Shown: positions 52,808 to 61,509 of the stretch, piece after piece | Layout of the letters: every line of letters starts with the position of its first letter | How positions within the stretch are numbered: position 1 is the stretch's first letter | NCBI GenBank assembly: GCA_037441445.1 | Contig: JBBISE010000011.1 | Coordinates: forward strand, 1 to 61,509 | Source: JAAYQU01 sp037441445 | GTDB lineage: Bacteria > Bacteroidota > Bacteroidia > Bacteroidales > Salinivirgaceae | Length of the DNA stretch: 61,509 bases | Direction: 5' to 3' | The notes under the pieces: model-generated | What the model was told of the DNA's origin: nothing | Databases searched by the model: none | What the model saw: only the letters and a program-made list of their open reading frames with translations | Program-made: the position numbers and the translations under genes

Positions 52808-54442
52808 TTACATCAGAAAGCTTAACAATATACCGGCAGCAACCGCAGAACCAATAACACCCGCAACATTGGGCGCCATGGCGTGCATTAGCAAGTGGTT
52901 GGTTGGATCGGCTTTCAATCCCATACTTTGTACAACCCTGGCACTGTCAGGAACCGCAGAAACCCCGGCAGCTCCAACCATCGGGTTGACAGGATTGTCC
53001 TTTGAAGAAAACCAGTTCATGAACTTTGCAAAGATTACACCTCCCGCTGTAGCTACAACAAACGATGCGGCACCAAGTCCAAAAATCAGGATCGAACTTT
53101 TGGTCAGGAAAACATCGGCTTGTGTGGACGCCCCAACTGTAATACCCAATAACATTGTAATTGAGTCTATTAAAGCATTGCTGGCCGTTGTGGCAAGACG
53201 TTTGGTTACTCCGCTTTCTTTAAGTAAGTTCCCAAAGAACAACATTCCAAGCAAGGAAAGTGCCGATGGGGCAATAAATAACGTTACCAATATACCAATG
53301 ATTGGGAACAAAATTTTTTCCAACTTAGAAACCGACCTGGGAGGACGCATTTTTATCAATCTCTCTTTCTTTGTTGTTAACAATAGAATAACCGGAGGTT
53401 GGATTACAGGAACCAGTGCCATGTATGAATACGCAGCAATAGCAATCGGCCCGATAAGGTTTTTCGCCAATATTGCAATACCTTCAGCATCATAGCCTAT
53501 TATATTTGATCCGTTTGCCAGTTTTGATGCAAGGAAAATGGCCGTTGGCCCATCTGCACCACCAATTATTCCAATGGCTCCGGCTTCAGCGGGTGCAAAC
53601 CCAAGATACAACGCTCCAATCATGGTGGCAAAAATACCAATCTGCGCTGCTGCACCAAGGAGCATCAAACGAGGATTCGAAATTAAAGACGAAAAGTCAG
53701 TCATGGCTCCAATTCCCAAAAATATAAGTGGAGGGAACCAGCCGGTTACAACCCCCTGGTAGATAATGTTCAGTACGCTTCCAGGCTCATAAACGCCAAC
53801 CTGCAGGTTAAAATCAACGGCCTGAAACATGGGGATATTGCCAAGCAGAATTCCAGTGCCGATAGGAATCAACAACAGAGGTTCGTAATCATACCTGATG
53901 GCGAGAAATATGAAAATTAACCCTACCAAAATCATGATGAAATGCCCGCGTGTGGCATTTGGAAACGAACTGAACTCATAGAAATTCAAAACCCCGGCAA
54001 TGGCATCGGAGTAATTGGTATATCGGGAATCCCCTAAAACGAGTTCTCCCTCAGCCCCTATTTGCCCCTCTCTGGTACCTAGTTCTAAGATTTTCTCGGT
54101 GGTTTGGTATCCTCCACCCATTTTTCGTTCAAGCTTGTTGAGTTTCTGAGGGTTAAAAGTGAGAAATACTTTATTTCCCACAATTTCGAATGTTCCAGTG
54201 TACCTGACTTTTGCCGAGTCCATATAAAAGTGGTTATCCTCTTTAAATGTCAGATACTTATATCGCTTCATGGGTTTTATTTCAGCCCGCGCTGTATCGG
54301 CAGCAATGGGTGTTGGATAATAGCCATTCGCCTTATTGAGCCATTTTCCACTTGTCAATAATTCTTTGCTCATATCCTGAGCATTGATTTGTGTTAAAAC
54401 CGATGCAAGAAGCGTTATGAGTAAAATAAATCTATTTGTCAT
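52808..54442 (-). CDS. Na+-pumping decarboxylase beta subunit (OadB-like) with secreted N-terminal domain
   Basis: A 544-residue protein. The C-terminal 380 residues (about 160-544) are a typical beta subunit of Na+-transporting decarboxylases, with GIIGGADGPTAIFLASKL in the pore region and NPMVGAAGVSAVPDSARVVQ near the end. The N-terminal 160 residues are unusual: a signal peptide (1-22) followed by a lipocalin-like beta domain that should face the periplasm. Family members are normally 370-430 residues long. It is the last gene of the methylmalonyl-CoA decarboxylase operon and should couple carboxybiotin decarboxylation to Na+ export. Confidence 0.88.
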   Translation of the reverse strand: MTNRFILLITLLASVLTQINAQDMSKELLTSGKWLNKANGYYPTPIAADTARAEIKPMKRYKYLTFKEDNHFYMDSAKVRYTGTFEIVGNKVFLTFNPQKLNKLERKMGGGYQTTEKILELGTREGQIGAEGELVLGDSRYTNYSDAIAGVLNFYEFSSFPNATRGHFIMILVGLIFIFLAIRYDYEPLLLIPIGTGILLGNIPMFQAVDFNLQVGVYEPGSVLNIIYQGVVTGWFPPLIFLGIGAMTDFSSLISNPRLMLLGAAAQIGIFATMIGALYLGFAPAEAGAIGIIGGADGPTAIFLASKLANGSNIIGYDAEGIAILAKNLIGPIAIAAYSYMALVPVIQPPVILLLTTKKERLIKMRPPRSVSKLEKILFPIIGILVTLFIAPSALSLLGMLFFGNLLKESGVTKRLATTASNALIDSITMLLGITVGASTQADVFLTKSSILIFGLGAASFVVATAGGVIFAKFMNWFSSKDNPVNPMVGAAGVSAVPDSARVVQSMGLKADPTNHLLMHAMAPNVAGVIGSAVAAGILLSFLM

Positions 54443-54504
54443 AGTCTCTTTTTTTTTTTAACTTATGTTCCTGATAGTAACTGATTTTAATGCTATCGGG
54501 AAAA

Positions 54505-54930
54505 CTATTCTATGATTATTAATGCATCGTTTTGGAGCACAGCGTCTCCAACTTTAACCTTTATTTCCTTGACAACACCATCTTTTTCTGACTGTATGTT
54601 GTTCTCCATTTTCATGGCTTCCATAATCAGCAGGGTTTGACCCTTGGTTACATTGTCGCCAACATTGACCAGCATTTTAAAAATGCTTCCAGGCAGAGGA
54701 GCCTTCAGTGTGTAGCCACCGGTTGAGGCCGACTTCTTAATTAACCCTTCGCCCGGTTTCATTTCAATAGGCTTGCGAACAAGGGTAGGGGTTTTTACCT
54801 TTTTAACGTCGGAGTTAACTTCAACGGAGTAACTGGTGCCATTTACTTCAAGTTCAGCTACGTTCTCATCGAACGATTTGATATGGACTTCGTATTTTTG
54901 TCCGTTTATAGTGAAAGAATAATTCTTCAT
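54505..54930 (-). CDS. Biotin carboxyl carrier subunit
   Basis: A 141-residue biotinyl protein. The C-terminal 70 residues are the biotinyl domain with the attachment motif EAMKM (104-108; K107). The N-terminal part is an extra small beta domain, and a Pro/Lys-rich linker joins the two. It would carry CO2 from the carboxyltransferase to the beta-subunit pump. Its position between the gamma and beta genes supports this. Confidence 0.92.
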   Translation of the reverse strand: MKNYSFTINGQKYEVHIKSFDENVAELEVNGTSYSVEVNSDVKKVKTPTLVRKPIEMKPGEGLIKKSASTGGYTLKAPLPGSIFKMLVNVGDNVTKGQTLLIMEAMKMENNIQSEKDGVVKEIKVKVGDAVLQNDALIIIE

Positions 54931-54981
54931 ACTTTTTAGTTTTTAATACCCCGGTACAGGGGCGCACGGTTGTTTTTAGTT

Positions 54982-55344
54982 TCAGATTTTACTGGTAGGA
55001 TGGTTCATAACGTTGTATATTTTACTACTCCATGGAGAGTACCTTCTGGAAAGACGCTTAATAGTAATAACATTACTTTCCTCATCATGATTTTCAGCCA
55101 GAAACAGAAACAATGCCATGGATATGGCAGCGTTTGTGTCGGCATCAATGTTCAGGTTTTCTTTTTGTGCTATGTCCATTTTTCCTTCTTTTCTAAGTTG
55201 GTTTCTTAGTTTAAGGTTCATCAGAAAGGGGATTAGCTTAAAAACCAATGTCAGAAAATAAAGGGCCAAAAAAACGACCATAATTCCCACGATGGCAATG
55301 ATCCATCCTCCTTGCGAGCTAACAATATCGAGTAATATGTTCAT
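54982..55344 (-). CDS. OadG-family gamma subunit
   Basis: A 120-residue protein with one N-terminal membrane helix (GWIIAIVGIMVVFLALYFLTL, about 13-33) and a charged cytoplasmic tail. This is the layout of OadG-type subunits, which hold the decarboxylase complex to the membrane. The tail has conserved-looking acidic stretches. It begins 12 bp after the carboxyltransferase gene. Confidence 0.82.
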   Translation of the reverse strand: MNILLDIVSSQGGWIIAIVGIMVVFLALYFLTLVFKLIPFLMNLKLRNQLRKEGKMDIAQKENLNIDADTNAAISMALFLFLAENHDEESNVITIKRLSRRYSPWSSKIYNVMNHPTSKI

Positions 55345-55356
55345 AGTTTGCAGGTA

Positions 55357-56916
55357 TTAAAGTGGAATATTTCCATGTTTTTTTGGTGGATTTGTCATCT
55401 TTTTGGTTTGGAGCATTTCAAACCCTCTGATAACTCTGAAACGGGTATTGCGGGGCTCAATAACATCATCGATGTACCCATAGGAGGCAGCCTGATATGG
55501 ATTGGCAAATTTCTCGCGATATTCAACTTCTTTATTGGCAATGAATTTTGCACGTGCTTCAGCATCGCTAAGCTCGCTAATAGCTTTGCCTTCCAGTACT
55601 TCAATGGCGCCTTTTGCTCCCATAACCGCAATTTCGGCTGTTGGCCAGGCGTAGTTGAGGTCACCACGGAGTTGCTTACAGCTCATTACATCGTGTGCCC
55701 CACCGTATGATTTACGCAGCGTTACCGTAATTTTGGGAACAGTGGCTTCTCCGTAGGCATAGAGTAATTTGGCTCCATGAATAATAATCCCGCCGTACTC
55801 CTGCCCGCTTCCAGGCAAGAAACCGGGAACGTCAACCAGCGTCAGAATGGGAATGTTGAATGCATCGGCAAAACGTACAAATCGAGCCGCTTTTCGTGAT
55901 GCCTCAATGTCAAGCACTCCCGCAAGGTAGTTGGGTTGGTTTGCAATAATGGCAATGGGGAAGCCATTCATTTTTGCGAAACCTACTATAATATTTTTTG
56001 CATAGTTTCTGTGAACTTCCAAAAATTCTCCAAAATCAACAATACTGTGAATGACATCCTTCATGTCGTATGGCAGGTTTGGATTATCAGGAATTATGGA
56101 ATTCAGTGCATCTTCCAAACGGTTAATCGGGTCGCTGCATTCTGTTACAGGTGGTTCTTCTAAGTTGTTTTGCGGAAGATAGGACAGTAGTTTCCGAATT
56201 ATTAACAGTCCTTCCTGTTCATTTTCAACTTTAAAATGAGAAACGCCCGATTTTGAAGCGTGTACGTTTGCCCCGCCCAGATCTTCCACAGTAATGTCCT
56301 CGCCGGTTACGGTTTTTACAACTTTAGGACCGGTTACAAACATGTAGCTGTTTTCTTCTGTCATTAAAATAAAGTCGGTTAATGCAGGGGAATATACAGC
56401 TCCTCCGGCGCACGGCCCAAAAATGGCCGATATTTGTGGAATTACCCCAGAGGCCATAATGTTGCGCTGGAAAATTTCAGCATATCCGGCCAACGATGTA
56501 ACGCCTTCCTGAATACGGGCACCACCCGAGTCATTGATCCCCACTACTGGAGCTCCTACTTTCATGGCCATGTCCATGATTTTGCATATTTTTTGGGCAA
56601 ATGTCTCGGAAAGCGAGCCCCCAAAAACGGTGAAATCCTGTGCAAAGACAAAGACTATGCGTCCATCGATGGTTCCCTGGCCGGTGACAACGCCATCGCC
56701 CATGAATTTTTGTTTCTCGAGACCAAAATTGGTGCAGCGATGGGTAACAAACATGTCGTATTCTTCGAAGCTGCCGTCGTCCAGCAACTGTTCGATACGT
56801 TCACGGGCTGTGAGTTTGCCTTTTGAGTGCTGAGCGTCAATACGTTTTACGCCTCCGCCCAGTTTTGCCTCGGCCCGTAAATCAATCAGTCCTTTTACTT
56901 TATCTTGATTTGTCAT
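55357..56916 (-). CDS. Methylmalonyl-CoA decarboxylase / propionyl-CoA carboxylase carboxyltransferase subunit
   Basis: A 519-residue acyl-CoA carboxyltransferase (crotonase fold). Motifs are SGGARIQEG (oxyanion hole 1, about 130), GPCAGGAVYSPALTDF (about 168) and the C-terminal RKSYGGAHDVMSCK (about 403). Together with the gamma, biotin and beta subunits it completes a Na+-dependent methylmalonyl-CoA decarboxylase, which converts methylmalonyl-CoA to propionyl-CoA and CO2 while exporting Na+. The alternative, a propionyl-CoA carboxylase, would need a biotin carboxylase, which is absent here. Confidence 0.93.
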   Translation of the reverse strand: MTNQDKVKGLIDLRAEAKLGGGVKRIDAQHSKGKLTARERIEQLLDDGSFEEYDMFVTHRCTNFGLEKQKFMGDGVVTGQGTIDGRIVFVFAQDFTVFGGSLSETFAQKICKIMDMAMKVGAPVVGINDSGGARIQEGVTSLAGYAEIFQRNIMASGVIPQISAIFGPCAGGAVYSPALTDFILMTEENSYMFVTGPKVVKTVTGEDITVEDLGGANVHASKSGVSHFKVENEQEGLLIIRKLLSYLPQNNLEEPPVTECSDPINRLEDALNSIIPDNPNLPYDMKDVIHSIVDFGEFLEVHRNYAKNIIVGFAKMNGFPIAIIANQPNYLAGVLDIEASRKAARFVRFADAFNIPILTLVDVPGFLPGSGQEYGGIIIHGAKLLYAYGEATVPKITVTLRKSYGGAHDVMSCKQLRGDLNYAWPTAEIAVMGAKGAIEVLEGKAISELSDAEARAKFIANKEVEYREKFANPYQAASYGYIDDVIEPRNTRFRVIRGFEMLQTKKMTNPPKKHGNIPL

Positions 56917-56949
56917 TGGTTGAAAGATGTTTACTCGTGGTTATTGTGG

Positions 56950-57351
56950 TTATTTACTGCAAATTTCTGTTAGAATTCCGTAAGTCGATTTTGGGTGAAG
57001 AAAACCGATGTTCATGCCTTCGGCGCCTTTGCGACCTTGCTTATCAATGAGAGACAATCCCATTTCCTCGGCCTCTTTCAATGATTTATTGACATCCTCT
57101 ACAGCAAAGGCAATATGGTGAATGCCTTCACCCTTTTTCTCGATGAATTTGCCAATTGGTCCTTCCGGATCTGTAGATTCCAATAACTCCACTTTTGTTT
57201 GTCCAACCATGAAGAAGGCAGTTTTTACCTTTTGTTCTTTTACTTCTTCAACGGCATAGCATTCTTGCCCTAACAATTTTGTAAAAAACGGTATCGCCTC
57301 ATCAAGACTCTTTACCGCAATTCCGATGTGTTCAATGTGTGTAGGTTTCAT
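56950..57351 (-). CDS. mce: Methylmalonyl-CoA epimerase
   Basis: A 133-residue vicinal-oxygen-chelate enzyme. Metal-binding positions include His8 (IEHIGIAV), the central HHIAFAVEDV and the terminal E-I-C (Glu130). It interconverts (R)- and (S)-methylmalonyl-CoA, which links the mutase product to the decarboxylase next door. Methylmalonyl-CoA mutase itself is not in the window. It is the first gene of the operon. Confidence 0.93.
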   Translation of the reverse strand: MKPTHIEHIGIAVKSLDEAIPFFTKLLGQECYAVEEVKEQKVKTAFFMVGQTKVELLESTDPEGPIGKFIEKKGEGIHHIAFAVEDVNKSLKEAEEMGLSLIDKQGRKGAEGMNIGFLHPKSTYGILTEICSK

Positions 57352-57757
57352 ATTCGTGAGATTTATTTAGGTGTGTCAAATTCAAAAAAATGTTTCAGTT
57401 GAAAAATTCAAGGTAAAACCGCCTATAACAAGTATCAGCTCCTGCTTTTTGATATAAGCGTTCCCTTGTTTGGTTATAAAAAAAAACACCCTCGATTCCG
57501 CTCATGGTGACCCGGGTCAGAATGGACGGAATTGAAGCTCATTTTCTTCATTGAACGACATTAAGTTATTTGCTAAGATTTTGCAAAATTAGTCAACCCT
57601 TTTGGGTTAAACGAATATTTTACGAAAAAAAAGTATGCTGTTAAACAATGTTGTTTTTTTATCCGTGATAATTGTCAGCATTAGGATTCAAACGTTTGCA
57701 ACATTTTCCCCTGTTGAAGGAACAACTAGGAACTTTTGTGGGGGGCTCCCGCTGGTT
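57352..57757. other. 406-bp spacer between the mce operon and the PAP2 gene
   Basis: No supported gene. On the minus strand TAATTTTG (57584-57591) matches the -7 consensus and could start the mce operon transcript, although it is about 230 bp upstream of the mce ATG. A 12-bp palindrome TGACCCGGGTCA lies at 57508-57519. No terminator for the PAP2 gene was recognised. Confidence 0.4.
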
Positions 57758-58429
57758 TCAATTTCTCATTCTCAGTCGGAGATTCAAATGATGACATGCT
57801 GATAAGTCCAAAACAGGTTTATTGATTGACATTGTCCAATACTGTATGAGGACAGCCGAGGAGACACCAATGAGAGAACCAAACGTAACGTCGATTAAAA
57901 AATGTTGCGACAAATACATGCGCGAATACCCTACAAGCGTTGCCATTAGCATAAACAGCAATTTTAATGATTTCTTGTTGGTCATGAAACAAAATATCAT
58001 AAAAAAGGCAAAGGCGGTAGTTGTGTGCCCCGAAGGGAAGCTATAGTAACTGGCTACATCAACTCCTTCAACGAAACGCAAAGAGAATTCGGGCATGTTT
58101 TCGAAGTAGGCGCGTGGTCGCAACGCATCCGAAAATACAAAACGTTTTAACAACTGCGCAATTAAGCCTGATATGGTAAAAGCAAGAACCTGTGTTAAAG
58201 CATATCTGTACCGTAGGAAAAGGAGCATTACGCAAACAACTAATACAAACAGGCCTTCTCCGAGGTAGGTAAATAGCTTGAAAATAAGATCCAATGTCTC
58301 TGAAGAGTGCTCATTTATAAATAAGTGAATTTGCACCTTGTTGAAAATTAAAAGAACGGAGCATGCCAAAAGAACTAGAAAAGCATAAACCGATATGATG
58401 AATTGCTCTTTTTTTAAAAGTGTAATCAT
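57758..58429 (-). CDS. PAP2-family membrane phosphatase
   Basis: A 223-residue membrane protein with about five helices. All three phosphatase motifs are present: K95...R104-P105, PSGH at 132-135, and S169-R170 with H176 and D180 (SRMYLSQHFLID). The active site should face the periplasm. Substrates may be undecaprenyl pyrophosphate, phosphatidate or lipid A phosphates. It is the third gene of the YfiR-TonB receptor operon (17-bp gap). Confidence 0.88.
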   Translation of the reverse strand: MITLLKKEQFIISVYAFLVLLACSVLLIFNKVQIHLFINEHSSETLDLIFKLFTYLGEGLFVLVVCVMLLFLRYRYALTQVLAFTISGLIAQLLKRFVFSDALRPRAYFENMPEFSLRFVEGVDVASYYSFPSGHTTTAFAFFMIFCFMTNKKSLKLLFMLMATLVGYSRMYLSQHFLIDVTFGSLIGVSSAVLIQYWTMSINKPVLDLSACHHLNLRLRMRN

Positions 58430-58446
58430 TACTTTATGTTAAATTT

Positions 58447-60741
58447 CTAAAAACTCAGGTTTGTTCCTACCATAAATAAGGCGTTTATTTTGTCTGCATA
58501 ACCAAATTCCGGTTTTGTATCAGGTGAAAGGTTTCTGATGTTTAAAAACACTGTATTGTTTGCGTAAACGCGATAGGCTATCTTTAGGTTGGCAATAATC
58601 TTTGAATCAAGTTCTATCTCCATGCTTTGATGATTATTGCTTTGGAACTGATATCTAGAATATGTCTGTTCGGACAAGTAATAAACGGAACTGTTTATGT
58701 TCCAGCGATCAAGAAAGTTGTAATTTAATGTAATACCACCATACAGAGTGGGTGTGTTTTTTGCTTTCGCTGTAATAAGAAAATCTTGGTTCAGCGTAAT
58801 GGCAATATCATGAAGCGTTGTTTTATGAATGGATCCAAATAGTTTCAGGTTCATTTTTTTTACCGGGGAGTAGGATAATGCCCACGATGAACCATATTGC
58901 AAGGATTTTACATCCATGTTTTGGTATGCCCAAACATCTAAAATTTCCATCTGTCCTTCATTATTTGGTTCAATAATCCTGTTGGAGGGCATAAGAGCAG
59001 AGAACTTATCAGTTATAGTACTGAAAAACTCCAAATCAACCTGGAAGTTGTCCGTTACCATTCCACGATAACCCACTTCGTACATAAACTGGGTTAATAG
59101 CTTGTAATCGTTAGCATTTCTTGGGGTATTGAAACCAGCATAAATTTGGTACAAAGGTAATCCCTGCATTTGCATAAGCAAATTTTTGTAATCAGCATAA
59201 ACGTCCCCCATAAAAGCACTACGGTTTGCTTTAGAAGCCACCGCTCTGATAATATGATTACTGTTGAAGTTATACGAAACCCCAAGTTGGTAGGAAATGT
59301 AGGTTTTATTTGGGTAGTTGAATTTGTCACCTCTAAAAGAACCAATAATGCGTATTTTCGAAACAGGCTTATAATCAATTCGTAAGTTACCCGAAATAGT
59401 ATTAAGGGTTCTTTCGCCGTTTAACAAACCCGCTAAATCGGGTTTGCTGTATTCTTTGCGGTACAATTCTATATATTTGCTATCGTCATACTTTGCTTCC
59501 TGGAAATTTATTCCAGGTCTTATTGTAAGCTCACCAACACCTATACCATGTAAGTTTAACTCATATTCCAAATTCCCTGTAAGGAATGAATAGTCGTAGT
59601 GCACAACTGGTTTTAACATCATCTCGTGGAGGTTTTGGTTTCCTGTCAGAAAATTAACCTGAGCACTAAGATTGAAAGCCTGAATCTTGTAATCAATAAA
59701 ACTTGTTTCTGAACTTCTGATGCTTAGAGGAGTGGCTAAGTTTTCAAAAAATACGCTTTGTGCTTTACTTTTTTGAATTCCAAACTGCAAGCCGGAGAAA
59801 ATATCAGTTGATGGGCAATAGAATAATTCTGCTGTTGTTGATAAAGCCTCCTTGGCTAATTCGGGTCTGGTTGATTTGCCTTCGAATCGATTTCCAAACA
59901 TACTAATCAACGAGTCAGAGGGTAGATATTGTTGCCGTAAGAATTCGTAGAACTCTGTCATTGTCCGGTCTCTGAAATCGGCGCTGCCTGTAAATTTACA
60001 TTGAATTTTCTGGGTAAATTTTGAAAGCACTGAAATATCAGCTACTTTTGTATTGAAATTGCCGGCTTGAAAGTCACCATTAACCTTTATTCCTTTTTCT
60101 ACCGGTTTTTTTGTAATAATATGAATTACCCCGGAAACCGCGTTGGGTCCATACAATGAACTGGCCGGACCCCTGATTATTTCAATTCTTTCAATATCAC
60201 TTAATCCCACGGGCAAACTTTCCCAGAAAATTCCACCGTTGATATAGTTATAGACTATGCGGTTATCAATCATAACCAACGATAATGTGTTTTCCGAAAA
60301 GTGGGCCATATTTCCAGGAGGCACGTTATCGTTTCCTCGGATATGGACATCGAAATTTCCATTTGATTCTTGTCTGACTATAAGCCCTTGTACCAACCTA
60401 AGGGCCTCTACAATCGTAGTTGCTCCACTTAAAACTATCTCCTCTTTCGAAATTACTGAAGCGGACAGTGGAGATTCGAAAAGGCTTTCCCCTTTTTTTG
60501 ATGCCGTGCTAACCTCTTGATTAAGAGAAAGTTGAAGAAGTTCGTCGGTAGTAATGCCCGCTATTTCAGCCAGTTTTTTTAAATCGGATAGGGGGAGATC
60601 CAGTAAAACATCGTAGTTTAACTTAACAATTTCTGTTTTTTTTATGGTCGAGAAATCAATCTTCGGGCTTTCTTGGGCCCAAGCACCTTTGATATGAAGC
60701 CCTAGTATTACGAATAGAAATATTTGTCTTATTCTTTGCAT
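58447..60741 (-). CDS. TonB-dependent outer-membrane receptor
   Basis: About 764 residues from the ATG at 60741; an in-frame TTG at 60759 would add six residues. The signal peptide ends near IKGAWAQ. The plug domain (about 85-215) contains the SATTIVEALR-like helix, VHIRGND and IRGPASSLYGPNAVSGVIHI. About 22 beta strands follow and the last residue is Phe, as in outer-membrane barrels. The short N-terminal helical segment before the plug is not a carboxypeptidase-like (CarboxypepD_reg) domain, so this is not a SusC-type receptor. The ligand is unknown. Its neighbour YfiR suggests a link with signalling. Confidence 0.9.
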   Translation of the reverse strand: MQRIRQIFLFVILGLHIKGAWAQESPKIDFSTIKKTEIVKLNYDVLLDLPLSDLKKLAEIAGITTDELLQLSLNQEVSTASKKGESLFESPLSASVISKEEIVLSGATTIVEALRLVQGLIVRQESNGNFDVHIRGNDNVPPGNMAHFSENTLSLVMIDNRIVYNYINGGIFWESLPVGLSDIERIEIIRGPASSLYGPNAVSGVIHIITKKPVEKGIKVNGDFQAGNFNTKVADISVLSKFTQKIQCKFTGSADFRDRTMTEFYEFLRQQYLPSDSLISMFGNRFEGKSTRPELAKEALSTTAELFYCPSTDIFSGLQFGIQKSKAQSVFFENLATPLSIRSSETSFIDYKIQAFNLSAQVNFLTGNQNLHEMMLKPVVHYDYSFLTGNLEYELNLHGIGVGELTIRPGINFQEAKYDDSKYIELYRKEYSKPDLAGLLNGERTLNTISGNLRIDYKPVSKIRIIGSFRGDKFNYPNKTYISYQLGVSYNFNSNHIIRAVASKANRSAFMGDVYADYKNLLMQMQGLPLYQIYAGFNTPRNANDYKLLTQFMYEVGYRGMVTDNFQVDLEFFSTITDKFSALMPSNRIIEPNNEGQMEILDVWAYQNMDVKSLQYGSSWALSYSPVKKMNLKLFGSIHKTTLHDIAITLNQDFLITAKAKNTPTLYGGITLNYNFLDRWNINSSVYYLSEQTYSRYQFQSNNHQSMEIELDSKIIANLKIAYRVYANNTVFLNIRNLSPDTKPEFGYADKINALFMVGTNLSF

Positions 60742-60770
60742 GATTCTATTTATTGACAAAGAGATCCAGA

Positions 60771-61286
60771 TTAATGATTAATAACCGTTCCTAAGGAAAG
60801 TAATGTACTGTTTATTTTCAGATGTACAGCCTCGATTTTTTTCTTATTGATTTCAAAGTCCTGTTGGCTTCCTTTTAGAACATAGTTAATTGAAGATCCT
60901 TTGTGAGCAAGTCCGGGAGAATCAGTAATTACCAAAGTGGGGTCTCCGTTTATTTTAACAAGGATTTCCTGCAACGAGGCGCTTTTATTAGGTGGGATAT
61001 AAAGAATATGACACCTTCTGACGTCATTTACCGAATTAAACTGTTGAACAACTATGGTTTGATCATCGGCTTTTCTCTTACTTGCAATCATTTCCAACTC
61101 CGTTACAATTGGGGAACTTCCGAACACCCCAATTGTAAAGTCCCCGTGTTGATATTCCTGTGGCCACTCAATATATTTTGTAAAATTGTACATGAATAGT
61201 GCCTTGAACTTCTCGTTTTGGGAGAAACCATTACGAGAAACAAAAACAGCTGTAACAACAAGAATTATGTATAAATATCTTTGCAT
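60771..61286 (-). CDS. YfiR-family periplasmic protein
   Basis: About 171 residues from the ATG at 61286, which opens a good signal peptide (MQRYLYIILVVTAVFVSRNG); an extended start at 61340 is less likely. The mature protein has the YfiR pattern: FKALFMYNFTKYIEWP at the start, FTIGVFGSSP, then CHILYIPPNKS and VITDSPGLAHKG. In Pseudomonas, YfiR represses the diguanylate cyclase YfiN; in many other genomes the family sits beside TonB receptors and sensor proteins. The next gene, 29 bp later, is a TonB receptor. The upstream partner gene may lie outside the window. Confidence 0.85.
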   Translation of the reverse strand: MQRYLYIILVVTAVFVSRNGFSQNEKFKALFMYNFTKYIEWPQEYQHGDFTIGVFGSSPIVTELEMIASKRKADDQTIVVQQFNSVNDVRRCHILYIPPNKSASLQEILVKINGDPTLVITDSPGLAHKGSSINYVLKGSQQDFEINKKKIEAVHLKINSTLLSLGTVINH

Positions 61287-61340
61287 GAAATTACTCTCTT
61301 TGCAATTGCGAAACATCCGTTTCAAAAATTTATAAATCAA

Positions 61341-61509
61341 ATTATCGGTATTTACGATGAACTATGCCAGGTGTAACAACTAAAACACTTTATTTAATTG
61401 CCAGTTAAAAGGCTTAATGCGCGTAGATGATATCCTTGTTGTTTGTTTAGTCCCATTTCATATGTTTATAATTTTTCGGTTTACGGCCATATGGAACTTC
61501 ATGCCGACT
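61341..61509. other. Non-coding end of the window
   Basis: 169 bp upstream of the YfiR gene without a supported coding frame. It should hold the promoter of the minus-strand operon, but I see no clear TTTG/TAnnTTTG pair. Confidence 0.3.

Noticed and set aside
53473..53762. Plus-strand frames opposite the OadB-like gene
   Set aside because: They are shadows of the conserved membrane protein on the minus strand.
57508..57519. Perfect 12-bp palindrome TGACCCGGGTCA as possible operator
   Set aside because: About fifteen perfect 12-bp palindromes are expected by chance in a window of this size, and it is not placed near the promoter-like element.

Overview
This 61.5 kb window looks like a chromosomal segment of an anaerobic or facultatively fermentative member of the Bacteroidota, most like the Bacteroidales/Marinilabiliales side of the phylum. 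The signs are several matches to the phylum's promoter consensus (TTTG, about 19 bp, TAnnTTTG), starts that mostly lack a Shine-Dalgarno (SD) sequence, S4/S14/L36 ribosomal proteins without zinc cysteines, periplasmic-propeller one-protein sensors, a Na+-pumping methylmalonyl-CoA decarboxylase and futalosine-type menaquinone genes. Family or genus cannot be resolved from what I can see.

Layout. 1-1366: a terminator, then a secreted protein with a repeated Val-Glu-Lys linker. 1370-5034 (minus): a putative sensory [FeFe]-hydrogenase module (thioredoxin-like 2Fe-2S ferredoxin, a small frameshifted gene, HydS-like hydrogenase with PAS domain, SpoIIE/PP2C phosphatase). 5209-6624: mnmE. 6625-8385: a long AT-rich spacer and two unrecognised co-directional genes. 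8454-10616 (minus): NfeD/ClpP-class membrane protease and mqnA. 10763-16476: purB, an MsbA-like exporter, a GT2 and a GT-C glycosyltransferase. 16520-18271: an AT-rich pair, a standalone AAA/ABC-type ATPase and a small PD-(D/E)XK-like protein, which I regard as the best candidate for an undescribed (possibly defence) system. 18301-20155: GIN-domain lipoprotein and PagL-like deacylase. 20340-24942: a SiaB-like kinase followed by a giant propeller/PAS/adenylyl-cyclase sensor. 24959-29065: NlpC/P60 hydrolase, GNAT, M28-PDZ peptidase and a membrane protein.

29231-46153 is one long translation gene block behind a near-perfect Bacteroidota promoter: rpsL-rpsG-fusA, then the S10, spc and alpha clusters through secY, infA, rpmJ, rpoA and rplQ. 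It ends in a terminator that carries a nested REP-like palindrome. eno and a UbiD-family menaquinone decarboxylase follow, then a second propeller sensor, this one ending in a SpoIIE phosphatase.

52808-57351 (minus) is a propionate/energy operon: methylmalonyl-CoA epimerase, carboxyltransferase, OadG-like gamma, biotin carrier, and an OadB-like Na+ pump with an unusual secreted N-terminal domain. The window ends with a YfiR - TonB-dependent receptor - PAP2 phosphatase operon (minus). Three themes recur: serine/threonine phosphatase and kinase switches (two SpoIIE phosphatases and one SiaB kinase), periplasmic-propeller sensing, and anaerobic energy metabolism.
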